A stretch of DNA of 64,000 nt, from positions 186,001 through 250,000 of the forward strand of contig NZ_JAHXBN010000011.1 of NCBI RefSeq assembly GCF_019924045.1. Reading direction: 5' to 3'. The position numbers and the translations under genes are program-made. Below, piece by piece: positions 17,795-26,791 of this stretch. The notes beneath the pieces are model-generated. The model was not told where the DNA came from. It did no database searches and saw only the letters and a program-made list of their open reading frames with translations. Positions within the stretch are counted from its first letter, which is position 1, and every line of letters starts with the position of its first letter. This stretch comes from Dyadobacter fermentans (lineage in GTDB: Bacteria > Bacteroidota > Bacteroidia > Cytophagales > Spirosomataceae).

Positions 17795-17960
17795 ATGTTA
17801 CATCGCTACGCGATTTTTCGAAAACATTGGCATTGTTCTATTTTCTACCAATGTTACGTCGCTACGCGACTTAGTCATATCAAATGCCGCTAGGCATGTA
17901 ATATTGGTAGCAATGAATGTGTTACACGCCATTTCGCAAATGCCGTCAGGCATGTAACAA
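17795..17960. repeat. cluster of paired palindromes (REP/BIME-like)
   Basis: Four short hairpins fill the gap between two sulfatase genes: ATCGC-TAC-GCGAT (17802-17814), GTCGC-TAC-GCGAC (17858-17870), ATGCC-GCTA-GGCAT (17884-17897) and ATGCC-GTCA-GGCAT (17940-17953). The second and third are enclosed by the inverted ends CTACCAAT (17845-17852) and ATTGGTAG (17903-17910). A related set lies at 42821-42958. The structure recalls bacterial interspersed mosaic elements mobilised by REP-associated transposases. Being inside the operon, the hairpins may affect mRNA stability or translation of sulfatase 1. Confidence 0.85.
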
Positions 17961-17973
17961 CCAATCAAAACCC

Positions 17974-20283
17974 TTATTTCGCGCCCAAAACCGCCTGCTG
18001 CGTCGGTGCGAGGTCGATGGTGACCTTATTGATTTTGCCTGTGAATGCAAAAGGCACTTTATAAGTATCCCCTACCGGTGTGAGGTCGTCGAAACCTACG
18101 TTCACGCCTTCGTGCAGGTACAATGCATCCGAAGTTTTAGCGAGTGCTCCCTCTCCTACCTTCGTATTATTGACATACAAACTCACCGCACCGCCACCAT
18201 TCGAATCGTATTGCACGCTGGCTTTCAATTCCACTTTGCCGGCGGGCAATGTGGCATTTGCTGAGCTTACTACATATTTGTTACCATCACCCACTGCATA
18301 GACAAATTGCAGTTTCTGGTTTTGGATAAAAAAGCTCAAGCCGCCGGCGGCTCCGCCTCTCGATAGCAATACGCCTTCCGTTCCAACACCCGACAGTACC
18401 GCATCTGCCACGATCGAAAACGAGCGTTTTAACGCGAACGGGCTCGCCACATCGATGATTGTCGACTGTCCCGGATAAAGCACCACCTTATCTACATTAT
18501 TATACGCAGTAGGTAATGTAAATGGCTCGGTACCATCCTTCAACGGGTATACATTGTATTTCAAAGCCTCACTATCAAACAGTGCTTTCAGCTCCTTCAA
18601 CTTCGCCGGATTGGAAGCGGCCAGGTCGTTGGTTTCATTGAAATCGTCGTTGAGGTTATAGAGTTCCCATTGGTCTTTTTCAAAATCCTGACCTTTCACA
18701 TGCAGGGAACCGGCTTTCCAGCCATCCTTATAAATAGAGCGTGAGCCGCGGATTTCGTAGTATTGAACCGTATGACGGCTTTTCGCGCCCGCATCGTTGA
18801 GGCTGTATGCCAGGCTCGTGCCTTCTATCGGATCTTGCTTGATACCGTTCAGTACAGCCGGCGCCTTGATATTCAGCAGTTCCAATGTAGTAGGTAAAAT
18901 ATCCGAAACGTGGCCGTACTGGTTGCGAATACCTCCTTTTTCCTTGATGCCTTTGGGATAAAAAACGATGAGCGGGTTGTGCGTGCCGCCTTCCGAATTG
19001 GCATCCTGTTTCCAGTGACGGAACGGTACATTGGTGGCCGCGGCCCAACCCAGCGGATAGTTTACTTTTGAAAACTCGGTCCCAATCAGGTCGATCTGCT
19101 CAATATTCTTTTTCAACCGCTCCTCTTCCGTAATGCCCGTTCCAAAGTTGTTGACGGTCCCTACAAATGTCCCTTCTTTGCTCGCGCCATTGTCGCCTAC
19201 CGACACGATCACGATGGTGTTATCCAGCTCGCCGGTTTCGCGGATATGGTTAATCACCCGGCCGATTTCATAGTCAGTGTATTCCAAAAAGCCCGCATAG
19301 GTTTCCATAAACCGTGCATAGAGCTTCTTCTCCTCAGCGCCAAGCGAATTCCAGTCTTTTACTCCGGGATTCCGCGGCGGTACTTTCGCATTTTTAGGAA
19401 CCACACCGAGCTTGATCTGATTTGCCAACACCTGCTCGCGGTAAGCATCCCAGCCGGCATCGAACTTGCCTTTGTATTTATCCGACCATTGCCTGGCTAC
19501 CTGATGCGGCGCGTGGCCCGCACCCGTTGCTACATACAGGAAAAACGGTTTGTCCGGATTCCCCGACTTCTGGCTGGCGAGGTAACTAATGGCCCGATCC
19601 GCGATCAACTCGTTAAAATGTTTGCCATCCTGCCGGTCTGCCTCGCGGTGCGTGCCTTCCCAGAGCTCAGGGTGCCACTGGTCGATGCTGCCGCGCGATG
19701 GAAATCCGTAGAACTGCTCAAAACCGCGCCCCGTCGGCCAGCGGTTGAACGGACCGGCCGGCGTGAGATCAGCCAGCGGGGTAATGTGCCATTTTCCCAA
19801 TGCAAATGTGTTGTAGCCATTGTCTTTCAGGATTTCGGCAATGGTACCTTTCTCAAACGGGATGAGCGCGTCGTAACCCGGTGTGCCAATGGCGGTTTCG
19901 GGGAAAAGCCCCATATGCGCCGAATGCTGGTTACGGCCCGTGAGCAGGGATGCACGCGTGGGTGCGCAAATGGCGGTCGTGTGGAAATTGGTATACCGCA
20001 AACCATTATTCGCCAGGCTGTCCAGCGTGGGCGTATTGATCAACCCGCCGAAAGTACTGATGGCACCATAACCGATGTCGTCCAGTAAAATCCAAACCAC
20101 ATTGGGCGAGCCTTTTGTGGCTTTCTTTTTCTCCGGCCACGACTGCTGCGTTTCGGCTACTGTCTTCCCGATTTTACCCTGGTAAGCGGGCGTCGGCGCA
20201 TATTGTGCATTCACACCGCTGGCCGCCAGCACAGCCAGCGCACCGAGCGATAATTGATTCCACGGACGATATATTTTCTTCAT
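17974..20283 (-). CDS. exported arylsulfatase with C-terminal LamG-like domain (sulfatase 2)
   Basis: About 769 residues from ATG 20283, which starts a normal signal peptide (MKKIYRPWNQ to SGVNAQ); an in-frame ATG 39 bp upstream is less likely. Numbered from 20283, the N-terminal S1-family sulfatase domain has the metal ligands Asp68-Asp69 (LLDDIGYG), formylglycine site Cys106 in CAPTR, LGKWH, GAGHAPHQ, GDNGAS and EGGTHNP. This looks like the Pseudomonas AtsA arylsulfatase group. The last 170 or so residues form a concanavalin/LamG-like beta sandwich likely to bind a glycan. It is 42 bp after sulfatase 3 and before the palindrome cluster. Confidence 0.92.
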   Translation of the reverse strand: MKKIYRPWNQLSLGALAVLAASGVNAQYAPTPAYQGKIGKTVAETQQSWPEKKKATKGSPNVVWILLDDIGYGAISTFGGLINTPTLDSLANNGLRYTNFHTTAICAPTRASLLTGRNQHSAHMGLFPETAIGTPGYDALIPFEKGTIAEILKDNGYNTFALGKWHITPLADLTPAGPFNRWPTGRGFEQFYGFPSRGSIDQWHPELWEGTHREADRQDGKHFNELIADRAISYLASQKSGNPDKPFFLYVATGAGHAPHQVARQWSDKYKGKFDAGWDAYREQVLANQIKLGVVPKNAKVPPRNPGVKDWNSLGAEEKKLYARFMETYAGFLEYTDYEIGRVINHIRETGELDNTIVIVSVGDNGASKEGTFVGTVNNFGTGITEEERLKKNIEQIDLIGTEFSKVNYPLGWAAATNVPFRHWKQDANSEGGTHNPLIVFYPKGIKEKGGIRNQYGHVSDILPTTLELLNIKAPAVLNGIKQDPIEGTSLAYSLNDAGAKSRHTVQYYEIRGSRSIYKDGWKAGSLHVKGQDFEKDQWELYNLNDDFNETNDLAASNPAKLKELKALFDSEALKYNVYPLKDGTEPFTLPTAYNNVDKVVLYPGQSTIIDVASPFALKRSFSIVADAVLSGVGTEGVLLSRGGAAGGLSFFIQNQKLQFVYAVGDGNKYVVSSANATLPAGKVELKASVQYDSNGGGAVSLYVNNTKVGEGALAKTSDALYLHEGVNVGFDDLTPVGDTYKVPFAFTGKINKVTIDLAPTQQAVLGAK

Positions 20284-20325
20284 CACAAACTGTTTTTGAA
20301 TGTATTTTAAATCCATATCCAACTC

Positions 20326-21927
20326 CTATTTGATCGTATTCCAATCCACTACTCCCACTTTGGCGGCCCATTCGAGATATTCCTTTTCCAACTCCTTCAC
20401 TTTCTGAGGATAGCGACCGGCGAGGTTGTGAGTTTCACTCCGGTCGGTTTTGAGATCGTACAATTCCCACGGCTGGTTGATTTCCGCTACAAGTTTCCAA
20501 TCGGCCTTGCGAATGGCCCGACTGCCTTCGTGCTCCCAGAAAATGGTTTTGGGCTGTGTGGCCTGAGGTTGTTGAAATAAGGGCGTCAGAGAGCTGCCCG
20601 CAAGCGGAGTGAGTTTTTCATTCGCCAGTGTTTCGGGATACCGGATCCCCGCCAATTCCAGCAGCGTGGGCATTACATCGGTAATGTGGCTTACCTGCGT
20701 GCTTAGTGTATTCGCCCTTATCTTCCCCGGATACCAGGCGATGAACGGCGACGCAATGCCCCCTTCGTGAGTATTCTTTTTAAAAAGCCTGAATGGCGTG
20801 TTGCTCGCATTGCCCCAGGGCGGGTCGTAGCTGTCGATCGAATGCACCGAGCCAGGCTCACCGGTTTTCTGGGTTACATAACTCCATTCCCGGACGGTAT
20901 CACCGCTGCCTCCATTGTCGGACAGAAAAATCACGAGGGTATTCCGTTCCCGGCCGATGGCTTTCACTTTGTCGAGAACCTGCCCGATGCATTGGTCCAT
21001 CCGGTCAATCATCGCGGCGTAAATGGCCATACGGGTATCCCATTTATCTTTTTCGGCAACGGATAGTGCATTCCAGTCCGAATTCCATCCGGGTGCCTTC
21101 TCGTACCGCGGCGAGAGTTTCCATTCTTTTTGAATAATACCCAAAGAAACCAACTTCCGATAGCGGGCTTCGCGTAATGCATCCCAACCTTGCAAGTACT
21201 TCCCTTTGTAGCGGGCAATGTCCTCCGGCAAAGCCTGGATCGGCCAGTGCGGCGCATTGTAGGCCAGGTATAAAAAGAATGGATCAGGCTGATCCTTTAC
21301 GCGGTCAATCGCCTCGACCGCGAAGTCTGTAATGGCTTGTGTGAGATAGCGTGAAGTGTCGTACCGCTGTATTTCGCGGCCGTTCAATTGAAAAGTAACC
21401 GTCCGTCCGTCATTGTAAAGCGGCTCGGAGTTGAAATAACTGCTGCCATTGTTTTGCATGGTAAACGACTGATCGAACCCGCGGTTCACTGCCCAGGCCG
21501 ACGGTACCAGCCCTACATGCCATTTCCCCGAAGCAATGGTGTTATAGCCCGCCGTTTTGAGCAGCTGGCCAATGGTAGCGCTGTTTCTACTCAAATATCC
21601 CTGGTATGCAGGCGTGCCTTTGTCCTGCACCATGTCGCCCACGCCTGCCTGATGCGGGTACAAGCCCGTGAGCAGGGCTGCGCGTGAGGGGCAGCACCGA
21701 CCACTGTTATAAAATTGCGTAATGCGCAAGCCTTCCTGTGCGAGCTTATCCAGGTTAGGGGTATTAATTTCGGAGCCAAAGCTTCCCAGGTCCGAGAAAC
21801 CCATATCATCGGCCAGAATCAGCACAATGTTGGGTTTCCCGGACTGCTTCTGCGCCAATCCGGACATCGGCGAAATGGCAGCCAATGCCCAGACCAGACG
21901 AATCCAAAAGGAAGTATTTTTATTCAT
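20326..21927 (-). CDS. exported arylsulfatase (sulfatase 3)
   Basis: A 533-residue S1-family sulfatase with signal peptide ending SGLAQ. Metal ligands Asp40-Asp41 (ILADDMGFSD), formylglycine site Cys78 in CCPSR, SGKWHVG, NAPHWP, SDNGGS and KKNTHEGG are all present, so the active site is complete. The CCPSR form of the CxPSR motif is acceptable to the aerobic formylglycine-generating enzyme. It should remove sulfate esters from a sugar or aryl substrate in the periplasm. It lies 35 bp after the SusD gene in the same operon. Confidence 0.92.
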   Translation of the reverse strand: MNKNTSFWIRLVWALAAISPMSGLAQKQSGKPNIVLILADDMGFSDLGSFGSEINTPNLDKLAQEGLRITQFYNSGRCCPSRAALLTGLYPHQAGVGDMVQDKGTPAYQGYLSRNSATIGQLLKTAGYNTIASGKWHVGLVPSAWAVNRGFDQSFTMQNNGSSYFNSEPLYNDGRTVTFQLNGREIQRYDTSRYLTQAITDFAVEAIDRVKDQPDPFFLYLAYNAPHWPIQALPEDIARYKGKYLQGWDALREARYRKLVSLGIIQKEWKLSPRYEKAPGWNSDWNALSVAEKDKWDTRMAIYAAMIDRMDQCIGQVLDKVKAIGRERNTLVIFLSDNGGSGDTVREWSYVTQKTGEPGSVHSIDSYDPPWGNASNTPFRLFKKNTHEGGIASPFIAWYPGKIRANTLSTQVSHITDVMPTLLELAGIRYPETLANEKLTPLAGSSLTPLFQQPQATQPKTIFWEHEGSRAIRKADWKLVAEINQPWELYDLKTDRSETHNLAGRYPQKVKELEKEYLEWAAKVGVVDWNTIK

Positions 21928-21962
21928 TCAATATTCAAGTCCAACAGATTACAAACCCGGTG

Positions 21963-23531
21963 CTACTCCCAAAGCGGGTTTTGCTTCAACAGTGCGTTGT
22001 TATCGATTTCCGATTGCGGGATCGGGAAAAAGACGTGCTTCGGTGCTGCATTGGTTTTACCCACTTTCTGCTCGTTAGCCACAAATGTGCTGTTGTAGTT
22101 CGCATCGCGCTGACGGATCAGGTCAAACCAGCGCTGGTATTCGTAGGTCAGTTCAAGGCGGCGATCGAGGTATACCGAGTCGCGGAACTGATCCTTGGTG
22201 AGGCCAGCTGTCAGATCGGGCAATCCAGCCCGCTTGCGGACCCGATTCAATGATTTGTAAGCCTTTACAGTCGGTCCGTTCGCTTCGTTTTCTGCTTCCG
22301 CATGGATCAACAGCAATTCGGCATAGCGGATAATGGGCACATTGGCTGCTGACTGGTTGGTCACCGCCGTCGAAGCAGGGTCGGCCCATTTGTTCCAGAA
22401 TGGCGTCGAATCGTTCGGTACCGCCGCATTTGCGATCGGCAATGCATATTTGCGGCCATTGGAAGGGCTGGTGAAACTTCTCACGAACGTCACATCGCGG
22501 CGCTTGTCGCCTGGTTTGAACAACTTGTAAATGCTGAAAAACTTGTCATTCCCCTGCGTGTAGTAGCGCACCATATGCGCATAGTTGCCACTCAGGCCCG
22601 GCACACCCGACAGGATCGAGCGCGGCCACTCGTTATTACCCTGCGCAAGTGAGTTGGATTTGAATTGCGCCGAGAAAATGTGCTCCTTGTTGTTTTTGAA
22701 TGCAGGCAGAAAAACCTCGGCATAATTGGTAACCAGGTCGTAGCCGTAGTTGCCCGTTCCGCCGTCAGCTGCCGACAATACTTCCTCGGCCTTGGTCACC
22801 GCACTCTGGTATTTCGCACTCACTTTCAACGGTAGCGAAGCTTGTGTGAGGTACACTTTCGCCAGCAATGCTTTGGCCGCCCCCGCCGTCGCGCGTCCTA
22901 CGTTAGGCGACGCATAAGTGGCCGGGAGCACCGATGCGGCTTCCGTAAGGTCTTTCTCGATCTGAGCATAAATGTCCGCCGAAGGTGATTTCGCGACTGC
23001 ATAATCTGCCGCATTTACGTATTTCTGGTATTCGAGGATCAGCGGGACGTCACCATACAAACGCACGAGGTTGAAGTAATACAATGCGCGCAGGAACTTG
23101 GTCTCGCCCAGCAAACGCGTTTTCAATGCCTCGTCAAACTGGATTGCAGGTACTTTCTCCAAAACCACATTGGCTTTTTTGATGGCGGCATAATGCTGCT
23201 GCCAGAGCTCGTAAATACGCAGGTTGGTCGACGAATGCGCGAGTACCGAAAGCGACCGCACATCGGGGTTGGTCGCGCCTGGTCCCGGATCTTCGTCGTC
23301 ACCGGCCATATTCATACCCGTATTAAAGAGCGTGTTATAAGGCGTCTGGATCGACGAACCACCCGAATTCAGGAAGAAATACACCGCATTCACGGCATTC
23401 ACTGCATCGGCCTGCGTTTTGTAATACTGGTCTTCCGACAAAAATGCTTCGGGTTCTTCTTTCAGGAATTCCTCGCACGAGAGTGACGCAAATGCCGTGA
23501 AACCCAACAGAATATATTTAAATGCTTTCAT
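21963..23531 (-). CDS. SusD/RagB family outer-membrane lipoprotein
   Basis: About 522 residues from ATG 23531, opening with a lipoprotein signal peptide (lipobox ASLSC, then EEFLKEEPEAF). It shows the SusD layout: N-terminal SusD-like domain with QYYKTQADAVNAVNAVY, TPR helices with FLRALYYFNLVRLYGDVPL, and a C-terminal domain including RYAELLLIHAEAENEANG and RRLELTYEYQRWFDL. It caps the SusC barrel on the cell surface and binds the ligand. It starts 26 bp after SusC, and the partnership with sulfatases suggests a sulfated ligand. Confidence 0.95.
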   Translation of the reverse strand: MKAFKYILLGFTAFASLSCEEFLKEEPEAFLSEDQYYKTQADAVNAVNAVYFFLNSGGSSIQTPYNTLFNTGMNMAGDDEDPGPGATNPDVRSLSVLAHSSTNLRIYELWQQHYAAIKKANVVLEKVPAIQFDEALKTRLLGETKFLRALYYFNLVRLYGDVPLILEYQKYVNAADYAVAKSPSADIYAQIEKDLTEAASVLPATYASPNVGRATAGAAKALLAKVYLTQASLPLKVSAKYQSAVTKAEEVLSAADGGTGNYGYDLVTNYAEVFLPAFKNNKEHIFSAQFKSNSLAQGNNEWPRSILSGVPGLSGNYAHMVRYYTQGNDKFFSIYKLFKPGDKRRDVTFVRSFTSPSNGRKYALPIANAAVPNDSTPFWNKWADPASTAVTNQSAANVPIIRYAELLLIHAEAENEANGPTVKAYKSLNRVRKRAGLPDLTAGLTKDQFRDSVYLDRRLELTYEYQRWFDLIRQRDANYNSTFVANEQKVGKTNAAPKHVFFPIPQSEIDNNALLKQNPLWE

Positions 23532-23557
23532 TTCAATCAATTTTGGAATGGTGGTTA

Positions 23558-26500
23558 TCAGAAAGTGAGGGACAGACCCACCTGGTAAGATTTGTTGTTA
23601 GGATACACACCCTGGTCTACGCCCTTGTTGATCAGCGACTGGCCGTTCAAGCTCACTTCGGGATCGAAGCCGGTGTATTTCGTCCAGGTTTTCGGGTTCT
23701 GCGCCGACACATATACGCGCAGGTTTTCGATACGCAGTTTCGAAAGCAGCTCTTTCGGGAATGTGTAGCCGAATGAGAGGTTTTTCAAACGGTAGTAGGT
23801 CGCATCTTCGATAAAGCGGTCCGAGATTGTGATAGCGGGGTCTTGATAAGCGGCTTTCACGTCGGTATTGGTGTTGGTCGGCGTCCAGCGGTCGAGCAGT
23901 ACCGTCGAGCCATTCACATAACCTGTTCCCAGTTCAAGGTTGGCGCGGTTGGCATTGTACAATTTACCGCCGAGCGACGCCTGGAAGAAAATCGTCAGGT
24001 CAAAACCTTTGTAATTAAATGTGTTGGTAATACCGCCTGTCAACGCCGGTTGGTTCTTGATCACCACGCGGTCGCCTGCTTGTGTGATTACGCCGTCACC
24101 ATTGATATCCTTGTACTTCTGCCCGCCGGGGCTTTTGTTTTGTTGCGGAGTCAGTGGCGCATCGCCTTCCTGGATGACACCGTCGGTTTTATAGACAATG
24201 AACGATCCAAGCGGATATCCTACTTTGGCAATAGACGGGTTGGAAATCACCGGAATGATCTGATCCACGCCGTCGCCGAGGCTCAGGATTTTGTTGGTGT
24301 TTTTAGAAACAATGAAAATCGTGTTCCATTTGAAAGCGCCTTCCGTGTTTCTTGAATTGATATACAACTCGACACCCTGGTTGGAAACTGCACCGATATT
24401 TTGATAAACTACCGAAGCCTGGCCATTGTAGGAATCCGACAGACCTGAGGTGCCTGGTACCGTGCGCGTCAGGAGCAGATCAGTGGTTTTCTTATAGTAG
24501 TAGTCTGCGATAATGTTAATGCGGTTTTTGAACAAACCAAGGTCGATACCAAAGTCGGTCTGAAATGTTTTCTCCCAGCCAAGGTTCGGGTTAGGCACGG
24601 TGTTCGGCGCGAAACCGGAAACGGTCGTGTTCGAGAAGTTGTAGCGGAAATAGGCCAGCTGCGAAAGCGATTGGTAAGAAGGGATGTTCTGGTTACCCGT
24701 CTGTCCGGCGCTCAGACGCAGTTTCAACAGGCTGATTTTTTTGAAACGCTGGAAGAATTTCTCTTCATTCACATTCCAGCCGATCGCCGCCGACGGGAAG
24801 TACCCCCATTTGTTGCCGCTACCGAATTTGGAAGAACCATCCGCGCGGAATGTCACTGTAAACAGGTAACGCTCGTCGAAAATATAGTTGATACGGCCCA
24901 GATAGGAAGCCAGCGACCATTTATTAGCCAATGAACGCGGGGCAATGTTAGTGATACCAGTCGCCAGGTTGTTATATTCAAAAGCATCCGTTGCAAAACC
25001 CGCTGCTTCGGCGATAGCGCCTTTGCTTTGCGAAACCTGTGCCGTAAAACCCGCTACTGCATTGATTTTGTTCTTTTCATTAAACTCCTTATCGTAGCTG
25101 ATCGTGTTCTCGTTCAGCCAGTTGGTCGTGAATACCGAACCCACGATAGCGTCGCCGCTCAATGCCGCTCCTTCCGATGTAGTGCTTGGCAGGTAACGGT
25201 TCTGCTTGTTGCCCACCACGTCGGCACCGATGAGCACCTTGGCTTTCAAACCATCCGCAATGGTGTATTCACCCGAAACATTTCCGAGGAAACGGTTGGT
25301 AATGGTTTCGTTCAGCTGGTTGTACAGCGAGTTAATAGGGTTCTGCAATGCCGATTCGAACGGGCTGTTGACCACAAATGTGCCGTTGTCCTGATAAATA
25401 GGCAATGCGGGAGGCGTGAGCAGCAAGTTACCTACGATCGCCGTGGGTGCTACATTCGCTTTGGTGTTGCTTGCATTGAGGCTGGTGAAAATGCGAAACC
25501 GGTCGTTGTACTGGTGGTCCAGGTTAATGCGCGCCGAGAAACGACGAAAGTCGGTGTTTTGCAGGATCCCATTCTGTTTGAAATAGTTACCCGAAATCGC
25601 AAGCTTCGTTTTATCGGATCCCGAAAGAATGGAAAGGTTGTGGCTCTGAATGGAAGCGCTGCGGAATGCGGCGTCCTGCCAGTCGGTACCTGCGCCGGTT
25701 GTATCCAGCGAATAGCCTGAAATAGTTGGGATGGAAGCCGTTTTGCCCGAGTTGGCGGCTGCATCTTTTCTCAGTTGCCACCATTGCGCGGCGTTCAGCA
25801 AAGGAATCGTGCGGAGCACTTTCTGCGAGCCGTAATAGGCATCGTAATTGACGGATGATTTATTCTTCGCACCGCTTTTGGTGGTGATAATAACCACGCC
25901 GTTCGCACCGCGTGAACCGTAAATGGCTGTGGCAGATGCATCTTTCAAAACGTCGATATTCTCGATATCTGCCGTGTTAATGGAAGAAAGCGGGTTAATT
26001 TTCGAGCCATCGGTTACCCCGGCGTCGGTGAGGCCGTAGTCGTTGTTGATCGGGAAACCGTCGATTACGTACAAAGGATCGCTACCGGCGGTAATGGAGT
26101 TGTTCCCCCGTATCTGCACGCTCACGCCCCCACCTGGCTGCCCGGACGTCTGCGTCACCACCGCTCCCGCGACCGAGCCCTGCAAAAGGCGTTCGACAGA
26201 AGCGACAGGCTGGCTTTTGATCTCGATAGGAACGGATGCGACCGAGCCGGTGATATCCTTCCGTTTCTGCTCGCCATAACCCACTACCACGACCTCGTCG
26301 AGCAGGTTAGCGGTTTTCAGAACGACTTCTACGGCCTCAGTGGGCTGTTCATAAATTTCGATTTCCTGCTGCTGGAAACCGGTAATGCTGATTTGCAATG
26401 TAAACGGAAACTCTTTGGCCGGCGGGATGCTGAACTTCCCGTCGATATCCGTCAAGGCATATTTGGCGGAACCCTTCTCGACCACCGTTGCACCGGGCAA

Positions 26501-26617
26501 TCCCTGCCCCGACTCGTCTTTTACCACGCCCGTAATGGCGTCCTGCGCCGCGGCACGGTAAAAACCTGTGAATACCAAGCCCGTCAGCAAGAACAGGCGG
26601 AATAGATGTTTGATCAT
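23558..26617 (-). CDS. SusC/RagA family TonB-linked outer-membrane transporter
   Basis: About 1019 residues from ATG 26617, with signal peptide ending YRAAAQ. A CarboxypepD_reg domain (ITGVVKDESGQGLPGATV) is followed by a TonB-box-like LDEVVVVGYGEQKRKDITG, the plug (LLQGSVAGAVVTQTSGQPGG, DPLYVIDGFPINN) and a 22-strand-type barrel ending in VGLSLTF. There is no STN domain, so it is not wired to a FecR/sigma pair, unlike the second SusC in this window. It is the first large gene of the sulfatase locus, downstream of a Cys-rich leader ORF. Confidence 0.95.
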   Translation of the reverse strand: MIKHLFRLFLLTGLVFTGFYRAAAQDAITGVVKDESGQGLPGATVVEKGSAKYALTDIDGKFSIPPAKEFPFTLQISITGFQQQEIEIYEQPTEAVEVVLKTANLLDEVVVVGYGEQKRKDITGSVASVPIEIKSQPVASVERLLQGSVAGAVVTQTSGQPGGGVSVQIRGNNSITAGSDPLYVIDGFPINNDYGLTDAGVTDGSKINPLSSINTADIENIDVLKDASATAIYGSRGANGVVIITTKSGAKNKSSVNYDAYYGSQKVLRTIPLLNAAQWWQLRKDAAANSGKTASIPTISGYSLDTTGAGTDWQDAAFRSASIQSHNLSILSGSDKTKLAISGNYFKQNGILQNTDFRRFSARINLDHQYNDRFRIFTSLNASNTKANVAPTAIVGNLLLTPPALPIYQDNGTFVVNSPFESALQNPINSLYNQLNETITNRFLGNVSGEYTIADGLKAKVLIGADVVGNKQNRYLPSTTSEGAALSGDAIVGSVFTTNWLNENTISYDKEFNEKNKINAVAGFTAQVSQSKGAIAEAAGFATDAFEYNNLATGITNIAPRSLANKWSLASYLGRINYIFDERYLFTVTFRADGSSKFGSGNKWGYFPSAAIGWNVNEEKFFQRFKKISLLKLRLSAGQTGNQNIPSYQSLSQLAYFRYNFSNTTVSGFAPNTVPNPNLGWEKTFQTDFGIDLGLFKNRINIIADYYYKKTTDLLLTRTVPGTSGLSDSYNGQASVVYQNIGAVSNQGVELYINSRNTEGAFKWNTIFIVSKNTNKILSLGDGVDQIIPVISNPSIAKVGYPLGSFIVYKTDGVIQEGDAPLTPQQNKSPGGQKYKDINGDGVITQAGDRVVIKNQPALTGGITNTFNYKGFDLTIFFQASLGGKLYNANRANLELGTGYVNGSTVLLDRWTPTNTNTDVKAAYQDPAITISDRFIEDATYYRLKNLSFGYTFPKELLSKLRIENLRVYVSAQNPKTWTKYTGFDPEVSLNGQSLINKGVDQGVYPNNKSYQVGLSLTF

Positions 26618-26688
26618 TATTTGTGGTGAATAAAATGGATACTCGAGACACAAGAGGGCTTACCTTCATGCATATACGCAGGAACAGG

Positions 26689-26756
26689 CAGGCTATGCCT
26701 GAATGGTACGGATACACGGGAAGTTCATGATCTGCATATGCCTCGTATGCGGATCA
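26689..26756 (-). promoter_or_regulatory. hairpins between leader ORF and susC
   Basis: On the minus strand, after the leader ORF, two stems can form. One pairs 26728-26732 with 26752-26756 and 26734-26738 with 26746-26750, with one internal mismatch. The other is CAGGC-ATA-GCCTG at 26689-26701. Neither has a T run, so they are not standard intrinsic terminators; they could be alternative structures in an attenuation or antitermination switch. Outside the leader ORF and these stems I see no gene in 26618-27135. Confidence 0.45.
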
Positions 26757-26791
26757 GCGGATTACTGAATATTCAGAAAGTCGTCAGGGGG

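Noticed and set aside
17795-17960. Palindrome cluster as a CRISPR array or an intrinsic terminator
   Set aside because: Palindromes differ in sequence and spacing and lack unique equal-length spacers; no T runs follow the stems.
26641-26760. Known riboswitch (SAM, TPP or cobalamin) before susC
   Set aside because: No conserved core of those classes was recognisable on either strand.
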